A DNA stretch of 43,579 nucleotides from contig BBXU01003037.1 in NCBI GenBank assembly GCA_001598975.1, positions 1 through 43,579 of the forward strand, read 5' to 3'. The notes under the pieces were generated by a model. That model did not search any database, was not told where the DNA came from, and was given only the letters and a program-made list of their open reading frames with translations. The translations under genes and the position numbers were made by a program. Shown here piece after piece: positions 12,285-24,068 of the stretch; position 1 is the first letter of the stretch, and each line of letters begins with the position of its first letter. This DNA is from Parachlorella kessleri (lineage: Eukaryota; Chlorophyta; Trebouxiophyceae; Chlorellales; Chlorellaceae).

Positions 12285-15200
12285 ATGAGCTCGGCGCCCG
12301 AGCAAGAAAGCCAGCAGCCCTCGTTGTCCTCACGGGCACACATCCGCCTGCCACCTCCGGCCCCTGTGCCGCTGGCATACCATGCCACCCTCATGCAGGG
12401 CCCAGAGGGCCTGCTCCACCCAGCACCGCCAGCAGGTCAGAGCAGCCCCCAGCTGGCCTCAGACTCCACAGCAGCAGCCCTGCCCTTTCCCCAGCAGCCC
12501 CGCCGGCAGGGCCAGCAGCAAGCACTAGACCCGCAGGACTGCCTCAGCAACGCTGGCCAGCTGCCCCTGCGGGTGCTGCCCTCAGCCACCAGCGCTTCTC
12601 TCCCCCGAGTGGCCTCTGGGGCTGGGCGGTCTTCGGGGGGCACGGTCGGCACTGCTGGCACGGCATCCCCCAGGGCAGGGGCAGGCAGCGGCGGCGCAGC
12701 CGCCGGCGCCGGCCGCGGCTCGGCTGCCGCCAAGGCAGCGGCAGCGACAGCGGGGGCAGCAGCGCCTGGAGCGGAGGGCGAGGGCGGCAGCTCTGGCCAG
12801 CAGACTGAGACGCGCGGCGCGCTGCCGGGGGGGCGGGCTGGCAGCGCGGAGGATGCCGGGGAGGAGTCGCCGCAGCACCGGCACGCAACCAGCCAGGGGC
12901 GGTGCCGCTCGCGGTCCACACAGCCAGCAGCCAGCGGGCCTCGCAAGTCAAAGTACCGGTGGGTGCACACGGAGCCGTGAATCCTATTTAATCTGGAGAG
13001 TGGCAGATTGCCTGCCTGCGCAGCGGGAGTGGTTGTGAGCGGGCTGCGCCTTGCTGCTGGTGCGGCCCCACCGACTGGATCTGGACCCCCCCTCGATGCA
13101 GCCAGGCAGTTACTGAATATGCCATCCAGCGAAGGGGGGGCCGCGCAGCATGTCAGGAGGCAGCCTTGACCCGCGGAATTGGTTGCCGCCTGCAGGGGGG
13201 TGCAATGGGAACGCAGCTGCAACAAGTGGCGGGCTCGGATACACACGGACAAGACTCGCCACATAGGTAGGCTTGCTGGTGCTCTGCTGGGTGTGAGGTC
13301 CCATGTGTCAGAGAATGGGTGCGAAGCATGCTGCCAGCCTGCCGTGTTTGCGGCCATTGCGTGTGGTGGTGAATAATGGCCAGGCATGCATGCTCAGCTA
13401 GGTATCTACTCGCCTTGCCGCCCACAGCCTTGGGAGAGCCGACCTCCTCTTGCATCCTGGACCTTGGCTGCTCTCTGATCCCACAGGCACCCTCCCAATG
13501 CCCCAGTCCGTGCTCTAAGCCTAACACCTCTCCAGCCCGCCCTCCTGCTTCCCCTTGCCATGGGTCGTCCCCTGCCTAGCTTGATCTTGATCCTGAGGAT
13601 GCCGCAGCAGAGTCACGCCCGATACATGCTTCAGAGCCTGCTCTCGAGCCTCGCACGCACCTCACCCTCTCCCTCTCCCTCTTCACTCACAGGCTATTTT
13701 GATGACGAGGCGGCGGCAGCCCAGGCTTGGGACCTGGCCGCGCTGCGCCACTTTGGGCTGGACTGGCAGACCAAGCTGAACTTCCCCGACGAGAGCGTGG
13801 TCAAGTTCCAGGCGGAGCAGGCAGCGGCTGCGGCCGCGCCGGCGGCCAAAGTGTACCGCGGCGTACAACAGGTGGGGCCGCGTCTCTCCTCCGCGTGAAT
13901 ATGCCGCATGCCGTCTGGTGCGCCCGCCACCCATCACTGGGTGGCCATGGGCTTGGGATGGCTGGTGGGGGGGGGACCGGTGTGGCTATGAGTGCCGCTG
14001 ACTCGAGCTGACACTTCACTTGGGAATTGTGCAAGAGGTTGGCTCGGCCCATTGCGCACCGAGCAGCAGGGGTGTGTGTGCCTAGTTTGCTACTGTTGCT
14101 TCCCCCGGGACGATCCCCAGGCTCGCATGAGTGAGCAGGGCCGCCTGGCTGCCAACAGGGCCACGCTTTCGCCGTTCCCACGCCCCTGCTAGCTAGCTGC
14201 AGGTCGACAACAAGTTCAAGGCTGTGGTGCAGAAGCAGCGGACGCAGATCGTTGTAGGTAAGCCTGCCCGCCCGCCCGCCTGCCTGCCTGGCCACATACA
14301 CTGCCTGTCGGCCTGCAGCAGCTGGCTGAACATTGCCGCATCATTCTCTGCTGCTATAGTGGAGGGAGGGAGGGGACAGGGTTTCCGTGTGTGGCATGCA
14401 TGCAGATGCGCTCGCCACGTGTGTGCAGTGTGGACGGTTAGCGTCCTGCCCAGTACGGACGGTTGACGTCCTGCTGCTTGTTGTCCAGCGAATGTCTTTA
14501 TAATCCATGGCACGTGCACCCCTCACCTCACGCTGTTGTTGTTTCAGCCCCCTCCTGCCCCGTGCACCCATGCATGCATGCCTTCTAATGCCCTGGCTGA
14601 CCTTTTGCCTTTGCCTTGGAAACCCCATGACCTCCCTTGTTGGCCTGCTGCGCTGCGCTGCAGGCGTGTATGACAGTGCCGAGGCGGCAGCGAGGGCTTA
14701 CGACCGGGAGTCGCTGCGACTCAATGGCCGCGGAGCCATCACCAATTTCCCCCTGTCAGGTGCCAGCTGCTAGACACATAGAGAAGTGGGGGGTCTGCTT
14801 GTTGACGTAGCTGGCACCCGCCGAACACTGCTCCCTGACCCTTCGCTGTCTCGTGCATCGCCACTGTGAAGGCGGGTCTCGCAACGGTCATCCCCCCTGG
14901 AACGGGGTGCCCCAGGGGGTCGCTTTATTTTGGTTGGGCTGGTAAGGCCTTTTCTGGCAGCTTGGTGTAGGGTTTGAGAGCATCCATATAATGCAGGCCG
15001 GCGTTAGGGTGTTGAGGTGGCCACCAAAGCGCATGACATGCCCAAGAAGCAGCACTGCGACCTTTCCACAGACTATCTGACAAGGTCCCACACAGCCTGC
15101 ACCCTCGTCTCCTTGACCAATCATTTGTAGCTAACCCGCCCTCCCTTCCCCCACCCGCTGCAGACTATGCCGAGGAGTTGGAGCGGTGGCAGGAGGCGTA

Positions 15201-18200
15201 CAACCTGGTGACCTCGTGCGACCTGGGCGCCCTGGCGCTGGCGCAGGCGCCCTCTGGGGGCGGCGCCCAGCCCAGCACCACCCACCCCTTCTCCACCGCT
15301 GGCGCCGACGGCGGCGGCCGGGCGCCGGGCGGTGGCGGCGGGCTAGAAAACGAGGCCAGCATGGGTGCCAGGGACGAGCTGGCCGGCTTTGCGGCCGGTG
15401 CGTTGCGCTGCTGGGGCTGTTCCCACCATGTCACAAGGGACTGGGTAGCGGGGCGCTAGCATGGGGGCCAGGGGAAGTGCTGTGCTGGCTGGCTGGGCTG
15501 CGTTTGGTGCTGCAGATCTCTGCGTTGCCCGTTGCAAAGGCTGGATTATAGTGTGAGGTGCTCATGAAGGGCATCACGCATAAGACGGCTGGCAGGTGGC
15601 AGCCTCGCAACGGCTATTGGAACCTTGTTGATTAAGGCAGCAAGTGAGAGCTGGCAAGGCTGGGTTACCTACCCTGCCGCACCTCACATGGCAGCTGCCC
15701 ACGTGTTGCTGCTGCTGCTGCCTGCGCAGGCGGGCGTGCAGCCGCGGGGCTGTGGGGCGCCGCCGGAGAGCTGCTGGGGGGCGGCGGCAGCAAGAAGCGC
15801 AGGCTGGATGGGGCCGGGGCGGAGGGGCACCAGGGGCTAGCCATGTCGCCTTTCGCACGCCAAGGTGGGTCCCGGGGCAGCTGAGGAGGGGGCCGGGCAG
15901 TACAGGCCGGCCCTGCGCAGTACAGGCGGGCTGGACTGCTGGCCCTCCTCTGCCCCTGGCCCCTTGTCGGTGCCACGGGGAGGAGCCTGGGTGTCACAGG
16001 GAGGAGTACCCATAGTGCGTCACAACCAGTCGGGGTGAGGTTTGTTAGCCATATTGCGCGTCACAATCAGTCGGAGTTGGGGTCTTAATAATCATGGTCC
16101 CTACGCCTGCCTGCCTGCCTGCCTGCCTGCCTGCAGCCAGCCTGTCTGGCGGCGCCGCGGGCGCCACGGGTGTGGTGAAGGTGGGTGAGCGGTACCAGGC
16201 GTACCTGGCGGTGGACCTGGGCACCTTCAACACGCTGGAGGAGGCGGCCAAGGCACACGACAGGTGGGCGGCCTGCCTGGTTGGCTGTGCAGAGTTGCTG
16301 GGCAGAGGTGCCTGGGTAGAGTCGCTGCCTGGGCAGAGTTGCCCTGCCTGGGTGGAGGGCTGGGGAGACAGGGAGGGGTGGTTCCGCATGCTGCCAGCTG
16401 CTGCCCAGGGTACTGCTGGCGCCTGTGCGGATGGGACGTACGTGGCCATCCCGATTCCCGGAAGGCGTCAGGGAAGGTGTTTGCCGCTGGTATGCCCTTG
16501 CATGGGGGCGGCAGGGGTGGCGAGGCAGGGAGCCACCCTGTACGTCTGCCAGGGGGGCTGCTTATGTCCCAATGTCCCCATGCTATGCCTGCTGGCCTGA
16601 CCCACAAGTATATGCCGAGCCTCAATGAGGTACCTGTCTAACTGTCTGAGCGTGCCATGGGAGCCCCCCGGGGGTCTGGACTCTCGCCGTACCACAATGA
16701 CCGCCGTCATGCGGCGTCTTAGTAGTAAGGACGCCCACCCCCGCTGCTCGCTTATCACTGGTCCCACGTCTTAGTTTACTTTTGTATTTTTGACAAATTT
16801 TTCAGCTGGCCCTGCAGGGCCGCGCTGCGGGTGCACGGCTTTGGCTCCCGCCTGAACGCCCCGCTGGAGGCGGTGATGGACGAGGCGCAGGCGGCGTGCG
16901 TGGCGCGCCGCATGTCGGCCGCAGCGCAGCAGGCGCAGCAGCAGCGCTGGGACGGCGGCGAGGCGCCGGCGCCCGCGGGCTACAAGGGCACGGTGCTGCG
17001 GGAGGGCGCCTTCCTCGCCCTGCTGGACATAGGTCAGTTGCAGCCAGGCCTTGGAGTGTAGTGTTTGGGGTGGGAGGCGCGGCAGAGGCCAGCTGGTGAG
17101 GCTTGTGAGCTGGGGGAGGGTGCAGGGAAGAGGGGTATCCTACAAGGGGATATCCTTGGAGGTTGTAATGTGGTGACTGTGTGCCCCTGACTTAGGTGGG
17201 CCTGCTCTCCACCCAGCTAGTGTGGACTCCCAGTGTTGGCCTTAGCCCCTTCATGCTTCCTGCGCTTCTCAATGTATGGCAGGCCGCCTGTGGTGCTGTG
17301 TTCACTGAGCCTAACCTGCGCCTGGCCACCGCCTCATCAGCCAGCGCAAGCCCTGGCGGCTGCTGCTGTGTGCTTCACTGGTAGCTGCCTTGGGCAGGTG
17401 TATTCCATGCAGTCCTTTCACAGGCTTTCATACTTTGCAATCGCGCTGTGACCCCGTACCCTCACTCCCTGACCCGATGTGCAGAGGGCAGCCAGTACGA
17501 GCTGGGCCCCTTCAACTCCCAGCTGGAGGCGGCCCAAGCCCACGACCGCTACAGCATCCTGCTTCACGGCCTCTCCGCCCAGACCAACTTCCCCCAGTGG
17601 ACCTACCTGGCCCCTGACAAGGAGGTGATTGCGCTGGTGGATGCGGTCAACACCGTGGCCCAGAACAGGCGCTGGCGGGGCGGCGCCGGCGCCCACAGCG
17701 AGCACCAGCAGGCGCAGCAGGAGATGGTGTCTGGCGGGGGGAGCATCCGACGCGGGTCGCCGCTGACGGCTGGGGGCCACAGCGGGGGCACCAGCGGGCT
17801 GCAGGATACCATGATGGCGTTCCCCTCGCAGGGGGCGGGCGGCCTGCTGAGCCTGGGCCTGGGGCTGGGGCTGGGGCCAGCCTCGCAGCAGGGGCAGCAA
17901 CAGGACGACGGTACCGCCTCCTGGGCGGAGCGCCCCTTCCGCTCGGCCGTCCTGCAGAGCAGCGCCGGGCAGCAGCACCTGCAGCGGCTGCCGCCCGCGC
18001 GGCAAAGCCACCCGCCGCCCAACCAGCGGCTGTCGCCGCAGCAGGAGGGCGCGGCCGCAGCGGCCGCCGCCGCCGCCGTGGGCTTGGAGGGGGATGCCTG
18101 GGGCGCCCTGCTCAGGCAGACCAGCCTGGCAGCCGGCGCGCGGCAGGCGCCGCTGCCGTCCTCCCTGCAGAGTGCCCAGCAGCTGCATGGGGGGTTCAAG

Positions 18201-18563
18201 GGCGAGGGGGGTCCCCATGGGGGCTGGCAGCCGCGGGGTGGCGCGGGCCTAGGCGACGCTCCTCCTCTGCAAATCCCCTCGGGCCTGGCGGCAGCCGCTG
18301 ACCTCGGCAGCTTCGACCTGCCGGGGCTGAATGTGGGGCCTCTGCTGGGCCTGCCTTCCCGCCAAGCGGGGGCCGGGGCGGGGGCGGGGGCCGGGTCCCT
18401 GTCGCTGCCCAGCTGGGCGAACCTGCCCCCATCAGCGGCAGCCACGCTGGAGAGCCTGACAGCGCTGGCGCCACAGGAGCCGCATGGGGGGGGAGGTCAC
18501 CACCACCAGGGCGGCGGCGGGGCAGGCGGCAGCGGCAGCGGCCAGCAGCTGCTCTTCCACTGA
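12285..18563 (+). CDS. Putative transcription factor with four AP2-like domains
   Basis: Ten exons: 12285-12958, 13196-13266, 13693-13871, 14203-14257, 14664-14759, 15164-15397, 15730-15864, 16137-16263, 16818-17032, 17485-18563; all phases agree; 954 residues. The first 220 residues are a Gln/Pro/Gly/Ala-rich leader. AP2 unit 1 (about 221-284) is canonical: KYRGV, WRARI, an HIGYFDDEAAAAQAWD helix and LNFP. Unit 2 (about 301-357) keeps YRGV, the AAARAYD helix and TNFP but has lost the WRA(R/K)I strand. A basic KKRR (about 460) could be a nuclear signal. Unit 3 (about 488-543) and unit 4 (about 577-635) keep the A-A-x-A-H-D-R helix and LNAP or TNFP ends but lack the YRGV/W start. The last 320 residues are Gln/Gly/Ala-rich, like an activation region. 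AP2 domains bind GC-rich DNA. ATG 12285 is the first in frame. Confidence 0.88.
16105..16134 (+). repeat. GCCT tetranucleotide tract at AP2 intron 7 acceptor
   Basis: About seven tandem GCCT units directly precede the AG of the exon 8 acceptor and double as its polypyrimidine tract. Length changes here could alter acceptor strength. Confidence 0.85.
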
Positions 18564-20748
18564 TGGACCTCTGTTACCGCCGGCGTGCTGGCTGTGTTAC
18601 AGCACTGTGAGCGAAGCTCGCGGCTTTGCTGCTGAGGGCAGGCAAGCGGTGGGGGCGTGTTGGCATTGTAAGCTGGGCACGCTGGGACTCGTCAGAGAGC
18701 GGGGTGGGATCTGACTGGTTGAGCATTTCTTTGTCTGACCTGTCACCAAACCGGCAGACCGCCGATCAAGGCAGTGGACGGTTGCTATGGCAGCTGGTTC
18801 AGCTGTTGTTACGGATGGCGCCTTCCAAGGGTCCCTCAAGGGACATCATGCTGGATGTGAGATGCAAAGCAGGCGTGTGTAGAAGCCAGTGAGCAAGGGC
18901 TGCGAGTCCTGTATTGGTTAGGTGCGCAGTGGTTTTAACTCCCCTGGGGTGTTATAGCGATACCAGGGTGAGGTGGCACGGGGTAATACTCATTCTTCAC
19001 TAGCCTGCAGAGGTTGGGGGGTTGGTAGGGCGAGGCATTAGCACTGCACTGCTCTGGCCAGCCGAGCCACCGTGACAGGTGGCGCAGATGCGACGACAAA
19101 GCGCGCAGAGCGGGTGGAGACGTAAGTGCTGTAGCAGTAGTCGTGAACTTGTATTGAACTAGAGCTGGGCTGGAGGTGCGGAGTGTTGTGTCGGGCTGTT
19201 TCGTAAGCTGGCGGCTGGCAGTGGTTGGATAACATTGGCATTTGCATTTTTGTTGGCTGTTGGCATCGGTTTTTTGTAGCTAGGCTGGTAGCACCTTACA
19301 GGTATCTTTCACTCGTGAACCTCTTGTCCCTTGCATAATATTACAGGTGTCTGTACTGCTGCTTGGTTGCCACCGTACACATGCACACCCACAAGCCGGC
19401 ACGCTATTCAACATTGTTCAACGTGAGCGGAACCTCTCAAGCTGCAACCTGGTTTTCTTTGGCACTGGTATGTCTATGTGATTGCACGGACAGGCCCTGG
19501 AATAAGTGTTTTCCCCGTCTGGGCGGCCGGCGGAAGGGGGGACCAGACCACCATTTGAGCCGCAGCATCAGCTGCTTACTGGCCCGCGCTTGACTGTTGA
19601 TGATGGCCCATGGTGCGCTTGGTGTTGGTGGGTGATGTGTGCTGCCTATGTGTCCCCTCTGTCCCTGGGATGTGTTGACATTAGGGATGTTTTGACGGTA
19701 CAGGTTCATGCGGCATTCTGTTGCTTGTGGGGCTTCCTTCCCTGTTGAGACCTTCTGTAGACTGCGCCGCAAGGGCTTTGGATGGTGGTGCAGCCTGGGG
19801 TTGGTAAGCTTGTGTCTTGTTGCAGTTCTCAACTGCCTCTTGATGGAGTGCCCTCTCGAAAACCTCATTCACGCTTGTTGCCTGGCTGTCCGATTTGGGG
19901 CCTTGCGTTGTCTTACTTTGGCTTCCTTTGTTTGAAGCAGGTTAGGGCCACGCTGCTGGTTGGTACCCACCCACAACCGTATGTGAAGTCTTTGGGAGCT
20001 TCAAAGTTGCTTGGTGTTTTGACTTGGATGTGTTCACAGACATCACACCTGCGCCTGCATGTTGGCTAGTTAGGGCAGTCCGTGGTTTGTAGAACCCAAC
20101 CGGTATGTGTGAATTTGATCTTGTATTGCTTCAACTTGGCTACTGCCTACCCCTGCTTTGTGCCAGGGGCGTGTGCGGGGGATTCAGGCTTCAAAGGCAG
20201 AACCCAATCGTGATTCCATGCCAGCGTATCTGTGTTCCAATGGCTGCGGAAACCAAGTGTTTGTAAGTATTAGAATAAGGGGCCCAAGAAACAGTAAGCA
20301 GCCACGCGGGTAATTTGTAGGGGCAGTGCTCATGGTCCTGTTGCTGCTGCTGCTGCTCAAGCCCGAGCACAGCGACGTCCCAACTCGTATTAGAACCACT
20401 CATTGGAAGCTATCCCAGCAACAGGGCCCACCAACACGTGTCACCCATGCCAGGGGCGGAAAAATGGGGTGCTACAAGCAAGCCAAACCCCTAATGTGAC
20501 TACCAGCCAATCTTATCAGACAGCTCTGGCTGGCCAGCGCCGCAGCGACCATAAAGGCCCAGTCCATCCAGTTGGTGCTTGCACTCAGCGGGCACCAGCA
20601 GGCACTGTATCTGCAACCTCATGCGCACTAACCAACACTGGCCTCCAAAACTGCAATGCACAGGAGAATAGCGCGGATCCACCGGGTCCGCTGTCACCCA
20701 AAGTCATGCTTTCCCACCCTAGGGCGCCTCCTTGTCATCCCAGGTGAG
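18564..20748. other. Convergent intergenic interval between AP2 and zinc-finger genes
   Basis: No coding exon is supported in these 2.2 kb. Base composition becomes T-rich between about 19.2 and 20.1 kb. A plus-strand TGTAA at 18667-18671 sits about 105 bp after the AP2 stop. Minus-strand TGTAA complements (TTACA) occur at 19341-19345 and 19296-19300, but they lie 1.4 kb from the minus-strand gene stop. Short ORFs here resemble no family I recognise. Confidence 0.5.
18667..18671 (+). terminator. Candidate poly(A) signal TGTAA, AP2 gene
   Basis: TGTAA is the chlorophyte polyadenylation signal. This copy lies about 105 bp downstream of the AP2 stop codon and is the first one after it. Confidence 0.5.
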
Positions 20749-23700
20749 TCAGTCTTCGTCATCGCTGACGTACGGCAGGATGAAGTTCTCCAGCTCATCC
20801 GGGGTCTGCTGGTTGGGAGGCGGCGGCTACAGCAGCAAGGAGGGACTCATGTGAGCCAGACTGGTCCGTATTTCTGACCAGGTTGCCTTGCATGGAATAA
20901 GAAGCCTTCAAGGGCAGCACAGCTGACCCTGGAAGCGTGGAGTGTGAGGACCAACTAGCACCCCTGTGGCGAACGTTATGCAGGCCAACGCCGCAGCATG
21001 CTGGCAGGGCTGGCATCAAGCATTCTTGCGCAGCAGGCGCTACACTTGCAGCGACAACCTCTATGCAAGGGAGGGCCGTGTCAGCCTGCTACCCCCGGCG
21101 TCAGTCGGGACACGCAGCACGCATGCAGTACCCAGCGCTGCTCAGGCCGCCCCTCCACGCGGAAAATAGGAACCACAGAAACAGGTGTGATACGGCTGCT
21201 TATGATGCAAGGCCCCAATACATGAAAACTGGACATCAAAACCCACAACACATCGTGTCATGCCATGCCATGCCATGGCATGTCATGGCATGTAGCGGGA
21301 TGTCTTGCACAGGCCGGCTGCTGCCGATGACTGCCGGCGGGGCCCACTTGCCTGCGGGGGGAAGATTGTGCGGGCGGGCATCTCCGGCCGCGCGACGGGG
21401 AAGGGGGCAGAGGCGGGGTACTCCAAGTATAGTCCTCCATGGGGGCTGCAAGGCGAGGCAGGCACGGGGGCAAGGCACAGCGTGAGGCATGCGCTGTGCT
21501 GTGCTTGGGGTGGTGGTATAGGTGTGACTAGTCCCACGTCCGGCTGGCCAGGGGGCATATACTCCAGGTACAGCCCGCCCCCGGGGCTGCAAAGCGAGGC
21601 GGAAGCGGAAGAGGGGCTGCATTCCGTGCCAAGGGCTGTGATGTCGGGAATGCAAGGTCCAGTCTAGGCTAGTCTATCAGCATGCCGCCACCTGACCATG
21701 CTGGCGTGAGCCCTCCACAAGTGGGCCGTACGAAGGGCCAGGCTGCACTCTGTCCACGAACTATTAAATCTAACCAACAATCCTGGATGGCATGCATCAC
21801 AACTTACGGAAGAGGAAACTAACCAACCCAATGGCACCTTGCCTCTTCCCCTAGACCTTCCGGGAGGGCGGGCCCGGCCTGCCTCCCTCGTATCTTGCAC
21901 CCACCCAACCGTCTTGACTTTGCGACAGCCATGCCTGGTGTGCGCATAATCCACATGACTCCCTTGCACTGCTGCTGCTAGCTGGCAGCAGCCAGCTGTT
22001 GTCCCAGGCTTCCATCCGCGACTGAGCCTTCTCTACACCTCCACAGTCACCTTACAGTGCCACCAAGCACATGTGCTACCTCCACCAAGCTTACTAGAAC
22101 AGCACCGCAGGCCAGCAAGCCCCACTCCACAACTCCTGCGCCAGCCGCCTCCCTGCATGAATACTAGCAAAGCCATGACAGTCACTCACTTGTTTTCCCG
22201 CCCAATGAACGACTGGCCTGCGCGCCGGCGGATGGAGAGGTCCCACGGCCCGCGCAGGTTGAGCGCCTGCCCAAAGTCGGGGGTGAAGCGCTTCACCTTG
22301 GGATTGCCGCCACAGTCGGGGCACGCCACCGTGCCTGCACACCAGTAGCCTCCGCAGACTCAGGGCTGCAAGACGAGCCGCAGCGCTGCAAGGCTGTTTG
22401 CCTATGCTGTCGGGCAAGGCCAGGGTGCCACGGCATCAGCATTGGGTCGAGCTGTGTGCGGGGCTGCAAGGTGTACCACAGGGTACCGCTTATGATCAGA
22501 CCCCGGCCGGGGCACAGAGACCCCACAAGAGGGCTATCCAGGACCGACCAAAAGGGAATATGCAGTCCACCGTACAGTCTTTACAGTTACATGTGCATCC
22601 TGCACCATTGGTGCGCACTAACTCCACGTGGTTCAAGAAGTCTGCCTCCCACAGGGGGAGGGTGCCTATACCCTCGCGCCAGGTGGGTGCTGGGGCCAGC
22701 ATAGGGGTAACTATGACTCTCGCATGATTGGCTTGCCTGCATAGATGGGCATCTCGTGGGGCTTGGGCCACTGGTTGGCCACAGCCGCCTTCATGTTGTC
22801 CATGATCTTGATGGAGATCTCCTCGGTCTCCTCGTCGTCCTGATCAGCAGCAGCGCAGCAGGCAAAGCGTGTGCCCTCAGCAAGTCTGATGGTTCCACAC
22901 CTCCTTCATCAAGTCTGAGGTCATAATGAAAACGGGATTGGTGCTAAATCTTGCTAATCCGCAGTCAGGTAAAGGGGCATGTCCCACGACACGTCACACT
23001 GCCAAGAGGCACATGCAGGAGGTTGCAGCAGCCACCCGGCACCAAGCTCTCCCTGCTCTCAATGCCGCCATGCTACCCTCCGAGGGACCTCTGGCCAGCA
23101 CATCCACACAGCTGTCCTTGCAAACCGCACAATCATCCGCACCACCCCAGCTGCTGCCCAGGCCTGCCACGTACACAATTCATGAAAAGCCAGCGGTAAA
23201 GGGTATGGCCTGGTGGGGAGCAGCGGCTCACCATCGCAAAGGGGTCTATGTCATACTTGGTCTCAGGGCCGCAGTGGTAGCAGGGGTAGTGATCCTTAGG
23301 GTTGTCTATGATGCGCAGGTTGCGGGTGCGCAGGAAGCCCGGCCGTGTGCGGAGCGCCTTGGTGCCGTGACACTGCGGGCAGAGGCAGGTACAAGGGAAC
23401 TCGGTCGGTTGAATCGCGGCAGCTAACAACCCCTGCGTGGTGGCATGGTGTGGCCGCCACAACATCTCACACCCTGCTGAGTACGAGGACATAGAGCTCT
23501 TGGTAAGGCCACTTCAGGCTTCCGCCAAGCTGCTCCGCACTTCACAATGCCGCAGCTCCTCAGTTATAGGCCATCAGTAAGGTTTGCAACGAGGTAGCCT
23601 GAAAGGCAAGCTGCAAATGCAAGTAGCAGGTTCACGTGTGCTACACCCACATGTGAACAAGTGACGATGCCGGTGCCTCTGCAGCGGTCGCAGCAGGTGA

Positions 23701-23946
23701 TGAAGAAGGCATCGTATATGGTTTTGAGTTGCTGAACAACAATAGTGAAGGAAGCTATCTGCAACCAGAAAAAGATCTACAACTTTCAGTGCTTCCTGGA
23801 CCTTGGCATGCCTGTATGCTGCCAAGGGAGGCCAAGGCAGGAAGCTGCAGACGCAGCACGGTAGCAAGCCTCTGCATCACGGTGGCAGATACCGTGCTCA
23901 ATCCTCTAACAACGTCCAAGACTGGCTCAGGCTCGATTGGAGCCAT
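20749..23946 (-). CDS. DnaJ-type cysteine-rich (four CxxC) protein
   Basis: Minus-strand exons are 23946-23893, 23758-23651, 23372-23232, 22839-22737, 22334-22190, 21445-21352 (or starting at 21586) and 20826-20749, giving 240 residues in the short form and 287 in the long form. Four CxxC pairs stand at about 41-44 (CDRCRGTG), 52-55 (CSHCHGT), 85-88 (CYHCGP) and 140-143 (CPDCGG). This is the pattern of the DnaJ zinc domain, in which two Zn ions are held by four CxxC pairs, but no J domain is present. Plant plastid proteins of the BSD2/PSA2 type share such fingers and assist complex assembly; a similar role here is inference. Between pairs lies an acidic DDEETEE patch, and the protein ends in DDED. 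Two introns have GC donors (22736, 21351). The first exon (MAPIEPEP) and its donor are tentative, and no transit peptide is evident. Confidence 0.78.
21258..21292. repeat. CATG-rich imperfect palindrome in an intron
   Basis: Repeated CATGC and GCATG pentamers surround a CCATGG centre. The tract can fold on itself. It lies in the last intron of the CxxC gene, and no function is evident. Confidence 0.7.
21352..21595 (-). repeat. Duplicated acceptor-plus-exon segment in the CxxC gene
   Basis: Two related segments, each an AG acceptor followed by a coding start for P-x-GGLYLEY, lie 141 bp apart (acceptor boundaries at 21586 and 21445 on the minus strand). The intron ends just before each acceptor are also alike (GCCTCGC[C/T]TTGCAG). 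They read in the same frame, and the DNA between them has no stop, so either acceptor keeps the frame. Confidence 0.8.
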
Positions 23947-24068
23947 GGCTCCCAAGAGTGCGCGCTGCCAAACAGCTTACAGGCTCACATGCGTACAGTC
24001 AGCACCATTAACAACAGAGATGCAACCTTGAACGCTTGAAGCTTGAGAAGGAGGAGAGCACGACCAAG
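23947..24068. promoter_or_regulatory. Compact divergent promoter (122 bp)
   Basis: This is the interval between start codons of the minus-strand CxxC gene and the plus-strand small membrane protein gene. If both starts are right, one short region drives both genes and holds both 5' UTRs. No TATA box is seen. The promoter role is inferred from orientation. Confidence 0.45.

Noticed and set aside
12437..13387. 316-codon open frame on the minus strand
   Set aside because: It spans an AP2 exon and intron in antisense; GC-rich DNA leaves stops rare in shadow frames.
17603..18445. 280-codon open frame on the minus strand
   Set aside because: It is the shadow of the AP2 C-terminal exon, Pro/Ala/Ser-rich without motifs.
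20180..20262. Short cysteine-containing open stretch (PAYLCSNGCGNQVF) before a GTAAGT
   Set aside because: Only two cysteines, no in-phase partner exon and no recognisable domain; the interval otherwise looks intergenic.
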